Source: Cryoendolithus antarcticus
Taxonomy: Eukaryota; Ascomycota; Dothideomycetes; Cladosporiales; Cladosporiaceae
Length of the DNA stretch: 64,000 nucleotides
NCBI GenBank assembly: GCA_002077065.1
Contig: NAJO01000013.1
Coordinates: 682,001-746,000, forward strand
Direction: 5' to 3'
The notes under the pieces were generated by a model. The model did not search any database. It was not told where the DNA came from and saw only the letters and a list, made by a program, of their open reading frames with translations. Shown here in pieces: positions 49,464 to 58,385 of the stretch. Position 1 is the first letter of the stretch. Each line of letters starts with the position of its first letter. The translations under genes were made by a program, and so were the position numbers.

Positions 49464-50261
49464 TCATCGCCCACCAGCGCACACCCCCCAAAACGCCTCC
49501 ATCACCTCCCCCAACGCCTCAGCATCCCAACTCCGTCCCTCCATCGCACGGACAACCCACTTCAGCCTCTTCTCCAGCCTCTCCCTCCTCTCGACAAGCC
49601 ATCCACTCTCCTTCGCCACTTTCACATCAGCGTCCACGATCCCTGCCGTTCCTACATGACATCCTAGACCGTAGGTCGGCACAACCAGTGATGCGGTGAG
49701 ACTCTCGTTCAGCGTCCAGGGGAGGCTGTCTAGGCTGGGGTGCGAGAGGAAGAGCGTGAGGGTAAGGGAGCGCCGCATCGCCATGTGGCCGAAGGGAACG
49801 GTGGCTGTGGCTGTAAGGTGCAGCACTCTCAACTCGGCTAGAACATCCCAGGGCAGATTGGTAAGATGCTGCTTCGAGGCTCTCACATCTGTGCGGGTGG
49901 TGCAAGGGTACGAGCACGCCGGGTGCGAGAGCCAGAGCAACAATGCCTCCTGGCGGAGCAGTTGGCAGACCTGCGTGATTGGTGGAGGAGGCGTGAAGGG
50001 AATCAGGATTGGAGTTGGAGTGGGGAAAGCGTAGAACAGAATGTGGTCGCGGAGTTCAAAGGGCAGAGCAAGGAGACTCGCCATCTCGGACTCCCTTGTA
50101 TCGACAGTGCCAAGTGCGTTCAACGGCAGTCCGTTCGCGGATGATGGAGGAGCGATGAATCGAGGAGCAACTCGCCCGTAGTCGTCATATCTGATGCCGG
50201 AGGCAACAGGTTCGAAGAGGACCTTGATGGCTAGGTCCATGATGCACTTCATCCAGATCAT
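49464..50261 (-). CDS. LPxELR (F-box-like / 2EXR-like) protein
   Basis: About 265 residues from ATG 50261; the frame upstream has no other ATG. The motif MASLLALPFELRDHILFYAF lies near residues 60-79. Then ITQVCQLLRQEALLLWLSHP, and VLAELRVLHLTATATVPFGH, which fits a strand of the family. The C-terminal part (ERLEKRLKWVVRAMEGRSWD, then ALGEVMEAFWGVC) resembles the end of the 55.6-kb paralogue (ESLGEVLRVFVAV). It lacks the Cys-rich leader. Function unknown. Confidence 0.65.
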   Translation of the reverse strand: MIWMKCIMDLAIKVLFEPVASGIRYDDYGRVAPRFIAPPSSANGLPLNALGTVDTRESEMASLLALPFELRDHILFYAFPTPTPILIPFTPPPPITQVCQLLRQEALLLWLSHPACSYPCTTRTDVRASKQHLTNLPWDVLAELRVLHLTATATVPFGHMAMRRSLTLTLFLSHPSLDSLPWTLNESLTASLVVPTYGLGCHVGTAGIVDADVKVAKESGWLVERRERLEKRLKWVVRAMEGRSWDAEALGEVMEAFWGVCAGGR

Positions 50262-50777
50262 CTCCCTTATACGCTCATCTCCATCTCCATCCCACAGCAC
50301 AATTCGCAGTCACATCAATCGATGATAATGCGCAATTTCCAGTCATCCCGTCCTATCTTCGCGCGTGGAACAGACCCGCTTGCTGCTGATTGTAGCATCC
50401 GGTCCCCCTGGTCGTAAGCGCTGACGGCGTGTGTGAGCTACACTCTCGAAGAAATATCGATGCGACGAGCTACTTGGCCGCCGATCAGCCGAGGAGCACT
50501 AACAGGGTAGGGAGAATGGGTTGCTGAAGCGCTGGCGGATGATTCAGATGCAGTTGTACTAGGGAGCGTTCCGTGCTTGGCGTGCACCGCTCAGCTTTCC
50601 ATAGGCAGGGACTGTGGTACGGACATAACCAGATGGCGGGTGAGTGCAACAGAGGGTCACTATAGTTTAGAAGGAAGTAAGTCTCAAGACTGAATCTCAT
50701 GTGGTAGTGCTAGGAATAGATGGATCCTCGCTATGGCCCCACACTGCCATCGCGGCCCCTTTCACTGTTCTGACTCT
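50262..50777. other. Intergenic
   Basis: 516 bp between the LPxELR gene start and the 3' end of the GH5 gene. Nothing recognised. Confidence 0.4.
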
Positions 50778-53069
50778 CTACATCACAGCACACTGCTTCC
50801 CCATCTCAACATACTGCTTCAAATACCCCTCATCCTCCGCCTCCCCGCCATCAATCCCCGCGCCCCTCTGCCTCTTAACACCCCTCACACTGATCCTCTG
50901 CTCCCCAGCCCCATACCACCACCTCAGCACCTGCAACCCCGCGTCCTCCCCCTTCGTCTCGCCCTCAACCTCAATAGTCCGTATCTCCCACTTCCCACTC
51001 GATACCTCGACATGCGTCTGCTGTGCCGGGAAGTGGAAGGCAGGGAGGAACATCTCCGAGGGCGCGTCGTCGGGAACTTGCGAGGTCGATGTAAGGGAGA
51101 CGGTGAAGAGGGATTGCTTCAAATCGAAGCCGTAGGCGTCTAGTCTACCGTGCAGGGCGATGGGGTAGGGACGCACGAAGGCTTCGGCGGCGCGGAACCC
51201 GGCTCTCTCGGCTGGGGTGCGGCCGCTGAGCGAGGAGGGGGAGGCGGACATGGATTCTACTGAGAGAGTCTTTTTGAGGTTATCAGGACTGACTCTCGGC
51301 GTAAGACTCGACGAGCTGGGCGCAGGGGAAAGCTCGCCAGGAGCCGGCGCGGAAGTGGGCAGTTGGCGGTCCTCGGAGCAGTAGATCGATAAGTCCTCGC
51401 CGTTCCAGTTGTCGCCCCAGTAATGGCTGTTGCTGGCTGTGTAGACCCACCAGGTGTAGCCTTGTGCTTTGCTGCCCTCGACGGCGAAGTGGTTGGCGTC
51501 TATGGCGAGGGATTGAGAAAAGTAATCCCCGGTTGTGTAGGATTGCTTGTCGTTCATGTCGTAGGGGATGCCGATCTCGGTGTATATGCAGGGGTGGGAG
51601 CCCATGTACTCGTAGCCTTCTCTTCGTATTTCTGAGAGTTGGTCGCGGAAGCAGTTTCGTACTGCTTGTTCGCCTACTTTGAGGGCGAAGGCAGGGTTTG
51701 AGTAGCGACCTCGTAGCACGCCGAGGACGTCAACATTCCAGTAGCGATTCCATTTCTTAGTGATGAGTGTTATGCCGTCGTAGAAGTGGGAGGCGAAGAC
51801 GAGGTTGTTCTCATCAATGTCCGTGCCTTTTATTCGGGGTGGGATGTCGAAGGGGGAGGGCTGGAAGAACATCATTGCTTCGGGCCAGAGAGAGCGGATG
51901 GCGTGTCGGTATTTGCGGTAATAGTCTATGAAATAGTTGTTGATGAAGTACTCTGGGTCGACTTCCTCGCCTGTGGAGGGATGTTTGGCGAAGTAGTTTG
52001 GTTTGAGTAGGGTGTCGGATGTGGGATCCCAGATTCCATGCTGGGCGAAGATGTCGCTGCCGAGTTCCCAGTCGGGGGAGCGTTTCCAGCCGTATGTCGT
52101 GTCGTCCCAGGTGTCTGGATCTAGCCATGCGGTCATACCCCGAGGATCAACAAGCTCAGTGCCGCTCTTATACGGACCCATGCCGCCAAACTCCCAGGTA
52201 GGCACTTCGATTGCTCGGCCGGAACCTGACAGCATTGCCTGGAAGGCTGTGGGTGTTGTGCCTTTCTTCAGGTTCTGCTCTTTGGGTATCTCGCCGAGAT
52301 CAGGGAGACCGATCAAACCCTTGTTTGGCTCATTGACGGTCTCATACCCTATCACAACGTCCCCATGTAGGTCTCCTGCCTCGTGTATCCGCTGTGCCAA
52401 ATGTCTGCACGCTGCCACAAAATGATCTTGCAGCCAATCTTGAATGTTTACCCCATCTATGATACACTTCGGCAGGAAGTCCTTGCCTGCGAAGAACATT
52501 GTGAATGTGACCTGGCATGCAAGCCGCGTGTAGTTCGTTGCCCAAATCATCTTCGGGAACTCCGACGGCTCTGGCCATGTATTTTGCACCAACGCTGCCT
52601 GCGTGTCGTGGAACTTCTGCGGATCCAGTCCGCAAGCATACACCGTCCACATCGGCGCTCCAGACCCTCCTGTGAACCTTGACCACACATCCTGATGCGG
52701 GTCCATGAAGACGTAGAAACCATAGCCCTTTGCTATCCGCAGCAACTGCACGGTATGCTGACAGAACTCCTCGTCGTACTTTCCAGGTCCCTCATGCTCG
52801 ATGCATTCCCAGGTGAAGATGTATCGGATAGTGTTATAGCCCCACCGCTTTAGCCGGGCGAAGTGGGTATGTGCGTCCGCGATGCTGAAAGGTCGGTTCA
52901 CGAAGGAAACATGATCACCGTCGAAGAAGCCCTCCGTGATGTGTGAGGGCTGATCTGGCTTTGCTGGCAGCTTTGTGTCGCCTGCTATGTTGATGCCGTG
53001 AAGTGTGACCTCGCGGTTCTGCGGGTCGCGGAAGGTCGCGCCATCAATCCGGAGGCGGAGGGGAGACAT
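50778..53069 (-). CDS. EGH1: GH5 steryl-beta-glucosidase / glucosylceramidase (Egh1/EGCrP2-like)
   Basis: Hydrolyses ergosteryl glucoside and possibly glucosylceramide; homologues regulate vacuole function in yeast. Single exon, 763 residues, almost the length of yeast YIR007W. Visible: HGINIAGDTKLPAKPDQPSH, RWGYNTIRYIFTWECIEHEG, VFMDPHQDVWSRFTGGSGAP, VVIGYETVNEPNKG with acid/base Glu near 247, and CIYTEIGIPYDM with nucleophile Glu near 498. WWVYTASNSHYWGDNWNGED and RPYPIALHGRLDAYGFDLKQ follow, then a beta-sandwich C-terminal domain. A Ser/Pro-rich insert (~587-635) is likely disordered. No signal peptide, consistent with cytosolic or vacuolar action. Both catalytic residues intact. Confidence 0.92.
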   Translation of the reverse strand: MSPLRLRIDGATFRDPQNREVTLHGINIAGDTKLPAKPDQPSHITEGFFDGDHVSFVNRPFSIADAHTHFARLKRWGYNTIRYIFTWECIEHEGPGKYDEEFCQHTVQLLRIAKGYGFYVFMDPHQDVWSRFTGGSGAPMWTVYACGLDPQKFHDTQAALVQNTWPEPSEFPKMIWATNYTRLACQVTFTMFFAGKDFLPKCIIDGVNIQDWLQDHFVAACRHLAQRIHEAGDLHGDVVIGYETVNEPNKGLIGLPDLGEIPKEQNLKKGTTPTAFQAMLSGSGRAIEVPTWEFGGMGPYKSGTELVDPRGMTAWLDPDTWDDTTYGWKRSPDWELGSDIFAQHGIWDPTSDTLLKPNYFAKHPSTGEEVDPEYFINNYFIDYYRKYRHAIRSLWPEAMMFFQPSPFDIPPRIKGTDIDENNLVFASHFYDGITLITKKWNRYWNVDVLGVLRGRYSNPAFALKVGEQAVRNCFRDQLSEIRREGYEYMGSHPCIYTEIGIPYDMNDKQSYTTGDYFSQSLAIDANHFAVEGSKAQGYTWWVYTASNSHYWGDNWNGEDLSIYCSEDRQLPTSAPAPGELSPAPSSSSLTPRVSPDNLKKTLSVESMSASPSSLSGRTPAERAGFRAAEAFVRPYPIALHGRLDAYGFDLKQSLFTVSLTSTSQVPDDAPSEMFLPAFHFPAQQTHVEVSSGKWEIRTIEVEGETKGEDAGLQVLRWWYGAGEQRISVRGVKRQRGAGIDGGEAEDEGYLKQYVEMGKQCAVM

Positions 53070-53498
53070 TGCGTGGTGATATCGCCCTCACGAAGGCTGT
53101 TGCGGCGAGTGTTGCTACTGTCACGTGAACATCTGCGATTACAATTGGATGATGCCGCGATAGACCGGGTGATGCAGTATAACACGGAACAAGGGGTGGT
53201 TCGTTTCGCAAGCTACACAATGTAGCGGAAATGTATGCTGCCCGGAATGGGTAGTCTGTATGGGTAAGTACAGTTCTTCACGCTATCTCACGATAATTGT
53301 ACGAAGGGACATGGAGCCATTCTGATGTCACTTGCACGAGCTCTCGCCAATGCTCATGGGTGGACCCTGGCAGGCACGTGCAAGATGCGGCTCCTCGGAA
53401 TAACCTTATTCGGCGTTCCGTGTTCAGCCAGATCGCCTCTCGAGATGCATTACTTGTCCTCGATGCTGCACTCCTTGGTCTACCACACAGCACACAAC
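53070..53498. promoter_or_regulatory. Divergent region, EGH1-like / DNAJC3-like
   Basis: 429 bp. The J-protein frame is open from 53325, but the signal peptide begins at 53499, so the stretch between is probably 5' leader. Confidence 0.4.
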
Positions 53499-55085
53499 AT
53501 GATCCTGAGAAGTACGGTCCTCGCGCTAGGCGCGCTCTGCCTCTCGGCAAGCCGTAGCCACTTTGCAGCAGCACTGTCCGCCTCAGATATCCCCGCCGAT
53601 ACGCCTGTGTCGCAACTCATATCCAGCGCCAATGCCAACCTGGCTCAGGGCAATGCACAAGAGGCATTGTCCTACTTCGATGTCGCCATTCAGCGGGATC
53701 CGAAGAATTACCTCACATTGTTCAAGCGAGGGGCCACGTATCTATCACTCGGCCGCAATGCACAAGCAAACCGCGACTTTGATCAGGTGCTCATGCTGAA
53801 GCCAGGCTTCGAGGGTGCATTGACGCAACGGGCGAAGATCAGTGCGAGGAAGGCTGATTGGGATGCTGCGAGGAAGGACTACGTGGCAGCTGGGAAGGCT
53901 GGTGGGCAGGAGCTGACTGAGCTAGACGAGGCTGAGGGCGCGGCGCGGTTGGCAGTGGATGCTGAGAATGCCAACAATTGGGACGAGTGCGTGACCCAGG
54001 CTGGAATTGCGATTCTTGTCGCTGGCACAGCTCTGGATCTACGGCAACGGCGTGCGCGTTGTCGGTTGGAAAAAGGCGAGATCATGGAGGGCATTGCCGA
54101 TCTCAACCACGTCCTACAGATCAACACCGGCTCCGTGAAGCCAAGCCTGCAAATCTCAGCCATGACCTTCTACTCCCTCGGCGAGACCGAAAAGGGCATC
54201 ACTGCCATTTCCAAGTGTCTACACAACGACCCCGACAACAAGGAGTGCACGAAGCTGCGTAAAGCCGAGAAGTCCATTGAACGTACCCTGAAGAAGTTCA
54301 ATACAGCAATGGAGAAACGCCAATTCGCCTCCGCAGTAAAACTCCTAGTCCCCACAAGCGAAGACGCAGGCCTTCTCGCCGAAGTGAAAACAGACACCAC
54401 AGCCTATCGCGAAGCAGGTTACATCCACGTCACCGCGCCAGAAGGCCTCTACCACCATCTCGTCGAGCAAACCTGCCTAGCCTACACCGAGATGAACAAC
54501 CCCAAGAAAGCCACGCCTTACTGCACCGAAACCCTAACCTACAACCCCACCTCCCTCCCCGCGCTCCTAAACAAGGCGCAATCCCAGCTCGACGCCGACG
54601 ACTTCGACGCCGCAATAGGCACCCTCAACACCGCGAAAGAAGCACATGGCCAATCGCAAAAAGTCGCCGAGCTCCTCCAAAAAGCCCACACGCTGCTAAA
54701 ACGCAGCAAGCAGAAAGATTACTATGCCGTTCTGGGCGTGTCCCGCGATGCCACACAGCAGGAAATCAAACGCGCGTTCCGCAAACTCACCGTGCAGCAC
54801 CATCCTGACAAGGCGCCACAGCAGAATATCTCCCCCGAGGAAGCGCAGAAGAAAATGAGTTCTATCAACGAGGCGTATGAGGTGCTGAGCGACCCCGAAT
54901 TGCGACAAAGATTCGACAACGGGGACGATCCTAACGACCCGCAGCAACAAGGACAGAACCCGTTCCAAGGCAGTCCCTTTGGCGGCCAACCCGTTTTCTT
55001 CCAGCAAGGTGGCGGACAGCGCGGAGGGCCTCAGTTTAAATTCAGCGGTGGGGGAGGGTTTCCTGGTGGGTTTCCATTTGGGTAG
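53499..55085 (+). CDS. ER-lumenal TPR/J-domain co-chaperone (DNAJC3/p58IPK-like)
   Basis: Couples unfolded clients to the lumenal Hsp70 BiP/Kar2. 528 residues from ATG 53499; MILRSTVLALGALCLSASRS is a signal peptide, whereas in-frame ATGs from 53325 would bury it. TPR units follow from residue ~40: VSQLISSANANLAQGNAQEA, LFKRGATYLSLGRNAQANRD, GALTQRAKISARKADWDAAR, and more to about 390. The J domain near 407-475 has DYYAVLGVSRDATQQEIKRA and HPD at 435-437. A Gly/Gln/Phe-rich tail (FQGSPFGGQPVFFQQGG) ends without KDEL, as in fungal relatives. Intact. Confidence 0.9.
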   Translation: MILRSTVLALGALCLSASRSHFAAALSASDIPADTPVSQLISSANANLAQGNAQEALSYFDVAIQRDPKNYLTLFKRGATYLSLGRNAQANRDFDQVLMLKPGFEGALTQRAKISARKADWDAARKDYVAAGKAGGQELTELDEAEGAARLAVDAENANNWDECVTQAGIAILVAGTALDLRQRRARCRLEKGEIMEGIADLNHVLQINTGSVKPSLQISAMTFYSLGETEKGITAISKCLHNDPDNKECTKLRKAEKSIERTLKKFNTAMEKRQFASAVKLLVPTSEDAGLLAEVKTDTTAYREAGYIHVTAPEGLYHHLVEQTCLAYTEMNNPKKATPYCTETLTYNPTSLPALLNKAQSQLDADDFDAAIGTLNTAKEAHGQSQKVAELLQKAHTLLKRSKQKDYYAVLGVSRDATQQEIKRAFRKLTVQHHPDKAPQQNISPEEAQKKMSSINEAYEVLSDPELRQRFDNGDDPNDPQQQGQNPFQGSPFGGQPVFFQQGGGQRGGPQFKFSGGGGFPGGFPFG

Positions 55086-55585
55086 ATCGAGCCTGGACCG
55101 GGTTGGGAATGGGCGCAGGGTGCATTTCGGGTGTTTGGAATGGGCATGGAATTGGGGCAGGGCATTGAAAGGAAGTAACTAGAGCCTCTTGAAGTGTAGT
55201 GTGTGTGCGATGCTTGGGTCGATCGATTATTGTAATAATATATCTCATTATTACTACACTATTGCAACCGTTCCTACTAATTCAATTCGGGCTTGTTGTG
55301 CCGGAACGATCTGACCTGTGACATCGTGCTCGCTTCGATGAAGCCACGAAGGCTGCCTCTCTCAGTTCACCTGAGCTCCATCGATGACGTCTTCTGTATC
55401 ACAAGCTCGTATGAAGGTACATACATGTAGGTAACAGTGCACTGCGATCGATACAACAATGCACATGCGCACGTGCAGGACACCATATTTCTGATTGCCC
55501 TCGCGCAAGGCGAATCGATGCTGATGCCGGAGGCCGCCAACGGGAGGAAGACTGCAATGCCACGGTTCCTGGACTACAACCCGGC
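55086..55585. other. Intergenic
   Basis: 500 bp. Contains an A/T-rich stretch near 55230-55265 (ATTGTAATAATATATCTC) and the 14-nt copy at 55417-55430 upstream of the next LPxELR gene. Confidence 0.4.
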
Positions 55586-56467
55586 ATGAAATTGTATCAC
55601 TCGGAAGACCTAGACAGCTCGTTTCGAGACCGCTATCGCCATCCCGCCACATCCACAGCCACGATGCTGAATCGCCTTGATGATTTCCACAGCACCTTGG
55701 ACGCTTCCTTTTCTGAAGTGTGTCTGGGGCTCAAGGACGTTTCTGCTCATCCGCGTCCAGCGCCCGCCTCCCCATCTCAAATGCTTGCAGATCACGCTCC
55801 CTCCACTGCTGTCCGAGCTTACACCACGCTGCTTGACCTCCCACCGCAGATCCGCGCTGAGATCTACGCCCTTTGTCTCTCGCCCTCTCTGCAAGCCAGG
55901 TCCACGATTTACAGACCAGACGATGTAGCCCTTCTGGCAAATGACATTCTGCCTGTGAATTCCCACCCGGATATTTCACGCTTCTCGCGGCCCTCGGCAC
56001 TTGCTCTGGTCTCCAGTACGCTGAGAGTGGATGTGCTGGAGTGGTGGTACAGCAGCCACAATTTCTTGCTGCAAGTTCATAACGCGGGGACACTGAAGCG
56101 GTGCCAAACTTGGCTGCAGGTGGCGCTGAGGGAGCAAGGAGCGAGCTGGCTGAGGAAGTTGAGGCTGAGAGGCAATCTGCTAGTCTATGATCGGATGCAC
56201 ATCCGTGCCGTGCGGACTTTCCCTGAGGTCTTTGTCGATCTGAGTAATGGACGTTTCAAGTGGGTAGGTGAGCGGGACGAGGGTGTCGGCGGAGAGGTCG
56301 TAGACGCTAGACTGGCTGCTTTCGAGCAGGCGTGGGCGCAGTGCTGGGAGGGTATCGAGCAGCAGCGGCGCAAGGGATGGATGGTCGAGTCTCTAGGGGA
56401 GGTATTGCGCGTCTTCGTGGCTGTGAGTGCGGATGCGAAGGCGGTGAATGGATACCACCGACGATGA
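55586..56467 (+). CDS. LPxELR (F-box-like / 2EXR-like) protein, long member
   Basis: 293 residues, single exon. The leader of ~80 residues includes FHSTLDASFSEVCLGLKDVS. The motif TTLLDLPPQIRAEIYALCLS lies near residues 80-99, with Ile replacing Leu. Then PSALALVSSTLRVDVLEWWY and SSHNFLLQV, and a C-terminal segment GWMVESLGEVLRVFVAVSAD. Layout matches the 49.5-kb paralogue. The sequence looks intact. Function unknown; family members are often numerous and variable between strains, but I cannot show that here. Confidence 0.65.
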   Translation: MKLYHSEDLDSSFRDRYRHPATSTATMLNRLDDFHSTLDASFSEVCLGLKDVSAHPRPAPASPSQMLADHAPSTAVRAYTTLLDLPPQIRAEIYALCLSPSLQARSTIYRPDDVALLANDILPVNSHPDISRFSRPSALALVSSTLRVDVLEWWYSSHNFLLQVHNAGTLKRCQTWLQVALREQGASWLRKLRLRGNLLVYDRMHIRAVRTFPEVFVDLSNGRFKWVGERDEGVGGEVVDARLAAFEQAWAQCWEGIEQQRRKGWMVESLGEVLRVFVAVSADAKAVNGYHRR

Positions 56468-56517
56468 GAGTTCCTGGAAATCCTCTCTACTGGCTGAGGG
56501 CTTGCTTCGAGACCACT

Positions 56518-57672
56518 TCACATGGAGACATTGGGCCATCCAGCAGGCAATCCGCACTCCTCAAGGAACTCTGCCGTCTGTTCTAGGGTAAAGCCTTCCA
56601 GCGAACCATTCTCGAGCTGCGCCAGCACAGGCGGCGACATGCTCGCATTGAGTGCGTTGAGGAGATGCAGAAGCTTTCGATGAAGTCCAGCGACAGAATG
56701 TGCAGCAGCCAGGCTCTCAAGATGCGCCGCAACTGGGGTCTGACTCTCTCCTCCGCGTGGTATAAGCTCGTCCAGGTACCGCTGCTTGATCTCTGCCCAA
56801 CCCAGGACCTCGCCTTCCTCGTCCTCGCACTCGAACATAGCATCAACTTCCGGCAAATCATCTCCAGTTGTGGTTGTCTCGCGGCTTTCGAAGCCCCAAG
56901 CAAATGCTTCATCGATCGCATCAGAGCCTGCAGCGCCTCGCACGCTGTACATCTCCAAGCAAGCTTGCAGGATAAAGCTTCCAGCTAGCTCCATCCACTG
57001 CACTGTCAGCGTGCTCTCGCTCATGCCGTTTCGCGTGGCAGACACCTCCATGAAAAGCGGCAAGAGATCAAGTAAAGCAAGACTGCTACTTGTGCCATAG
57101 AAGGCGTCTTCGTAAGCCTCGTCTTCTGCGGGTGCATTGAGAGAGCTGAGGACGTCTGCGCGATTACGCTCGAGATCTTCGAGTGGAAGCGGCAGGTCTT
57201 GATCGAAGGATTCGACATGACGCCCATGAGTCGGCGCGCGCTCGGCATTACCAATCCAGTGTACAGCTCTTTGCTGATTCCGAACTCGCAAGGCCTTCAG
57301 TGCTTCAGGGGTAGGTGACGATGCATTGCAGCTCGAACGTCGGACGTACAGTGTGACGAACTTCAAGAGCAGGATCCGAAAGTCTAGCTCATCGTCGACT
57401 TGATAGTCTGCATACTTTGCCTTGAAGATCGCGAGAAAGGCATTGGTCATTTCCAGGTTGTGGGCTGCAGAAATCCCACCCTTGCTATCACCAGCAGTTG
57501 ACTTGGCTTCTGCGAGCAGTGCAATTGTAGCCTGATAAGTTACGTAGTCTATTATGAGAACGTCGACATCAAGGCTAACTTGAGCGTCAGGCGTCCCGTC
57601 CTGTAATCTGACGATGGTTTTGTCCAGTCTTCGTCGTTTCGGCTGGCGCTCAGAGGACCCGGAGGCGGACAT
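56518..57672 (-). CDS. Uncharacterised acidic protein
   Basis: 384 residues, single exon, starting MSASGSSERQPKRRRLDKTI; PKRRR could be a nuclear localisation signal. I do not recognise a family. Helical segments: VDVLIIDYVTYQATIALLAE, MTNAFLAIFKAKYADYQVDD, LALLDLLPLFMEVSATRNGM, LAGSFILQACLEMYSVRGAA. Then ETTTTGDDLPEVDAMFECED, and WAEIKQRYLDELIPRGGESQ near the end, finishing with AEFLEECGLPAGWPNVSM. No membrane or signal segment. Protein-like composition over the whole length makes it real; it starts opposite the SPX-RING gene. Confidence 0.65.
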   Translation of the reverse strand: MSASGSSERQPKRRRLDKTIVRLQDGTPDAQVSLDVDVLIIDYVTYQATIALLAEAKSTAGDSKGGISAAHNLEMTNAFLAIFKAKYADYQVDDELDFRILLLKFVTLYVRRSSCNASSPTPEALKALRVRNQQRAVHWIGNAERAPTHGRHVESFDQDLPLPLEDLERNRADVLSSLNAPAEDEAYEDAFYGTSSSLALLDLLPLFMEVSATRNGMSESTLTVQWMELAGSFILQACLEMYSVRGAAGSDAIDEAFAWGFESRETTTTGDDLPEVDAMFECEDEEGEVLGWAEIKQRYLDELIPRGGESQTPVAAHLESLAAAHSVAGLHRKLLHLLNALNASMSPPVLAQLENGSLEGFTLEQTAEFLEECGLPAGWPNVSM

Positions 57673-58385
57673 GATGGAATAGCCACTGTCGGCTGCGATG
57701 TTGAGTGTCGACGGTGAAGACTGAGTGGGCAGAGTCTCAACACTTGTATGTCCAAGTGGCAGGATACACGCATGCTATCACACTAACCCTGGAGTGATGG
57801 CGTTGGAGTGATGGCTTCCAGGTGAATGCGCTCAAAAGGTACGATATGCGCGCGCTATGTACGCGCTCATGGTGGTTGTTTGAGCACTGTGTCGCGGAGC
57901 TGCAGACGACGTTTCAGGCTCATTATATGTCTTGATACGCGCGCATAGGTACTGTTGATAGCACTCTCGCCTAAGCCTTTCTTGCATATATGTTGCAATG
58001 TGAAACGGGGATGCTCGGTGAGTGAAGTCGCGAATGCCAAGTGTGGAAGGCGCTCGGCGGTCGACCCCGCGAACCCTAATTTCGAGCGCTAGCGAGTCGT
58101 GCCGCAGACCCTTGACCTCGACAGCACGTGGGCCAAGAAGCCAGTCGAGATGAACAAAGTTTGCGCTCGATGGTCTTCGAGAACGTCGCGATCATTCCTG
58201 ATTGCCACTTACTAGTTGCAATGAGTGCCCTTCGCCCAACATCGTTTGGATCTCGAACACTGACTTATTCTGATGCGCACGCCCGACTGCATCATCCACC
58301 CTGAAAACGGCTTATCGCACCGGGGCACACAGTACCCTCAGCACCCTTGATTGATCGTGAATCGCGAAGGCGATATAGCCTCACA
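57673..58385. promoter_or_regulatory. Divergent region upstream of the SPX-RING gene
   Basis: 713 bp. Contains CACGTGGG at 58125-58132 and CG-rich alternating tracts (GCGCGCGC near 57850). No gene seen. Confidence 0.45.
58125..58132 (+). promoter_or_regulatory. Candidate PHO box (CACGTGGG) upstream of SPX-RING gene
   Basis: CACGTGGG is the high-affinity form of the Pho4/NUC-1 bHLH site for phosphate-starvation genes. It lies about 255 bp before ATG 58386. CACGTG cores occur by chance elsewhere in the window, so only the context gives it weight. Confidence 0.35.

Noticed and set aside
53325..53498. N-terminal extension of the DNAJC3-like protein
   Set aside because: It would place 58 residues before a clear signal peptide; the start at 53499 fits the family.
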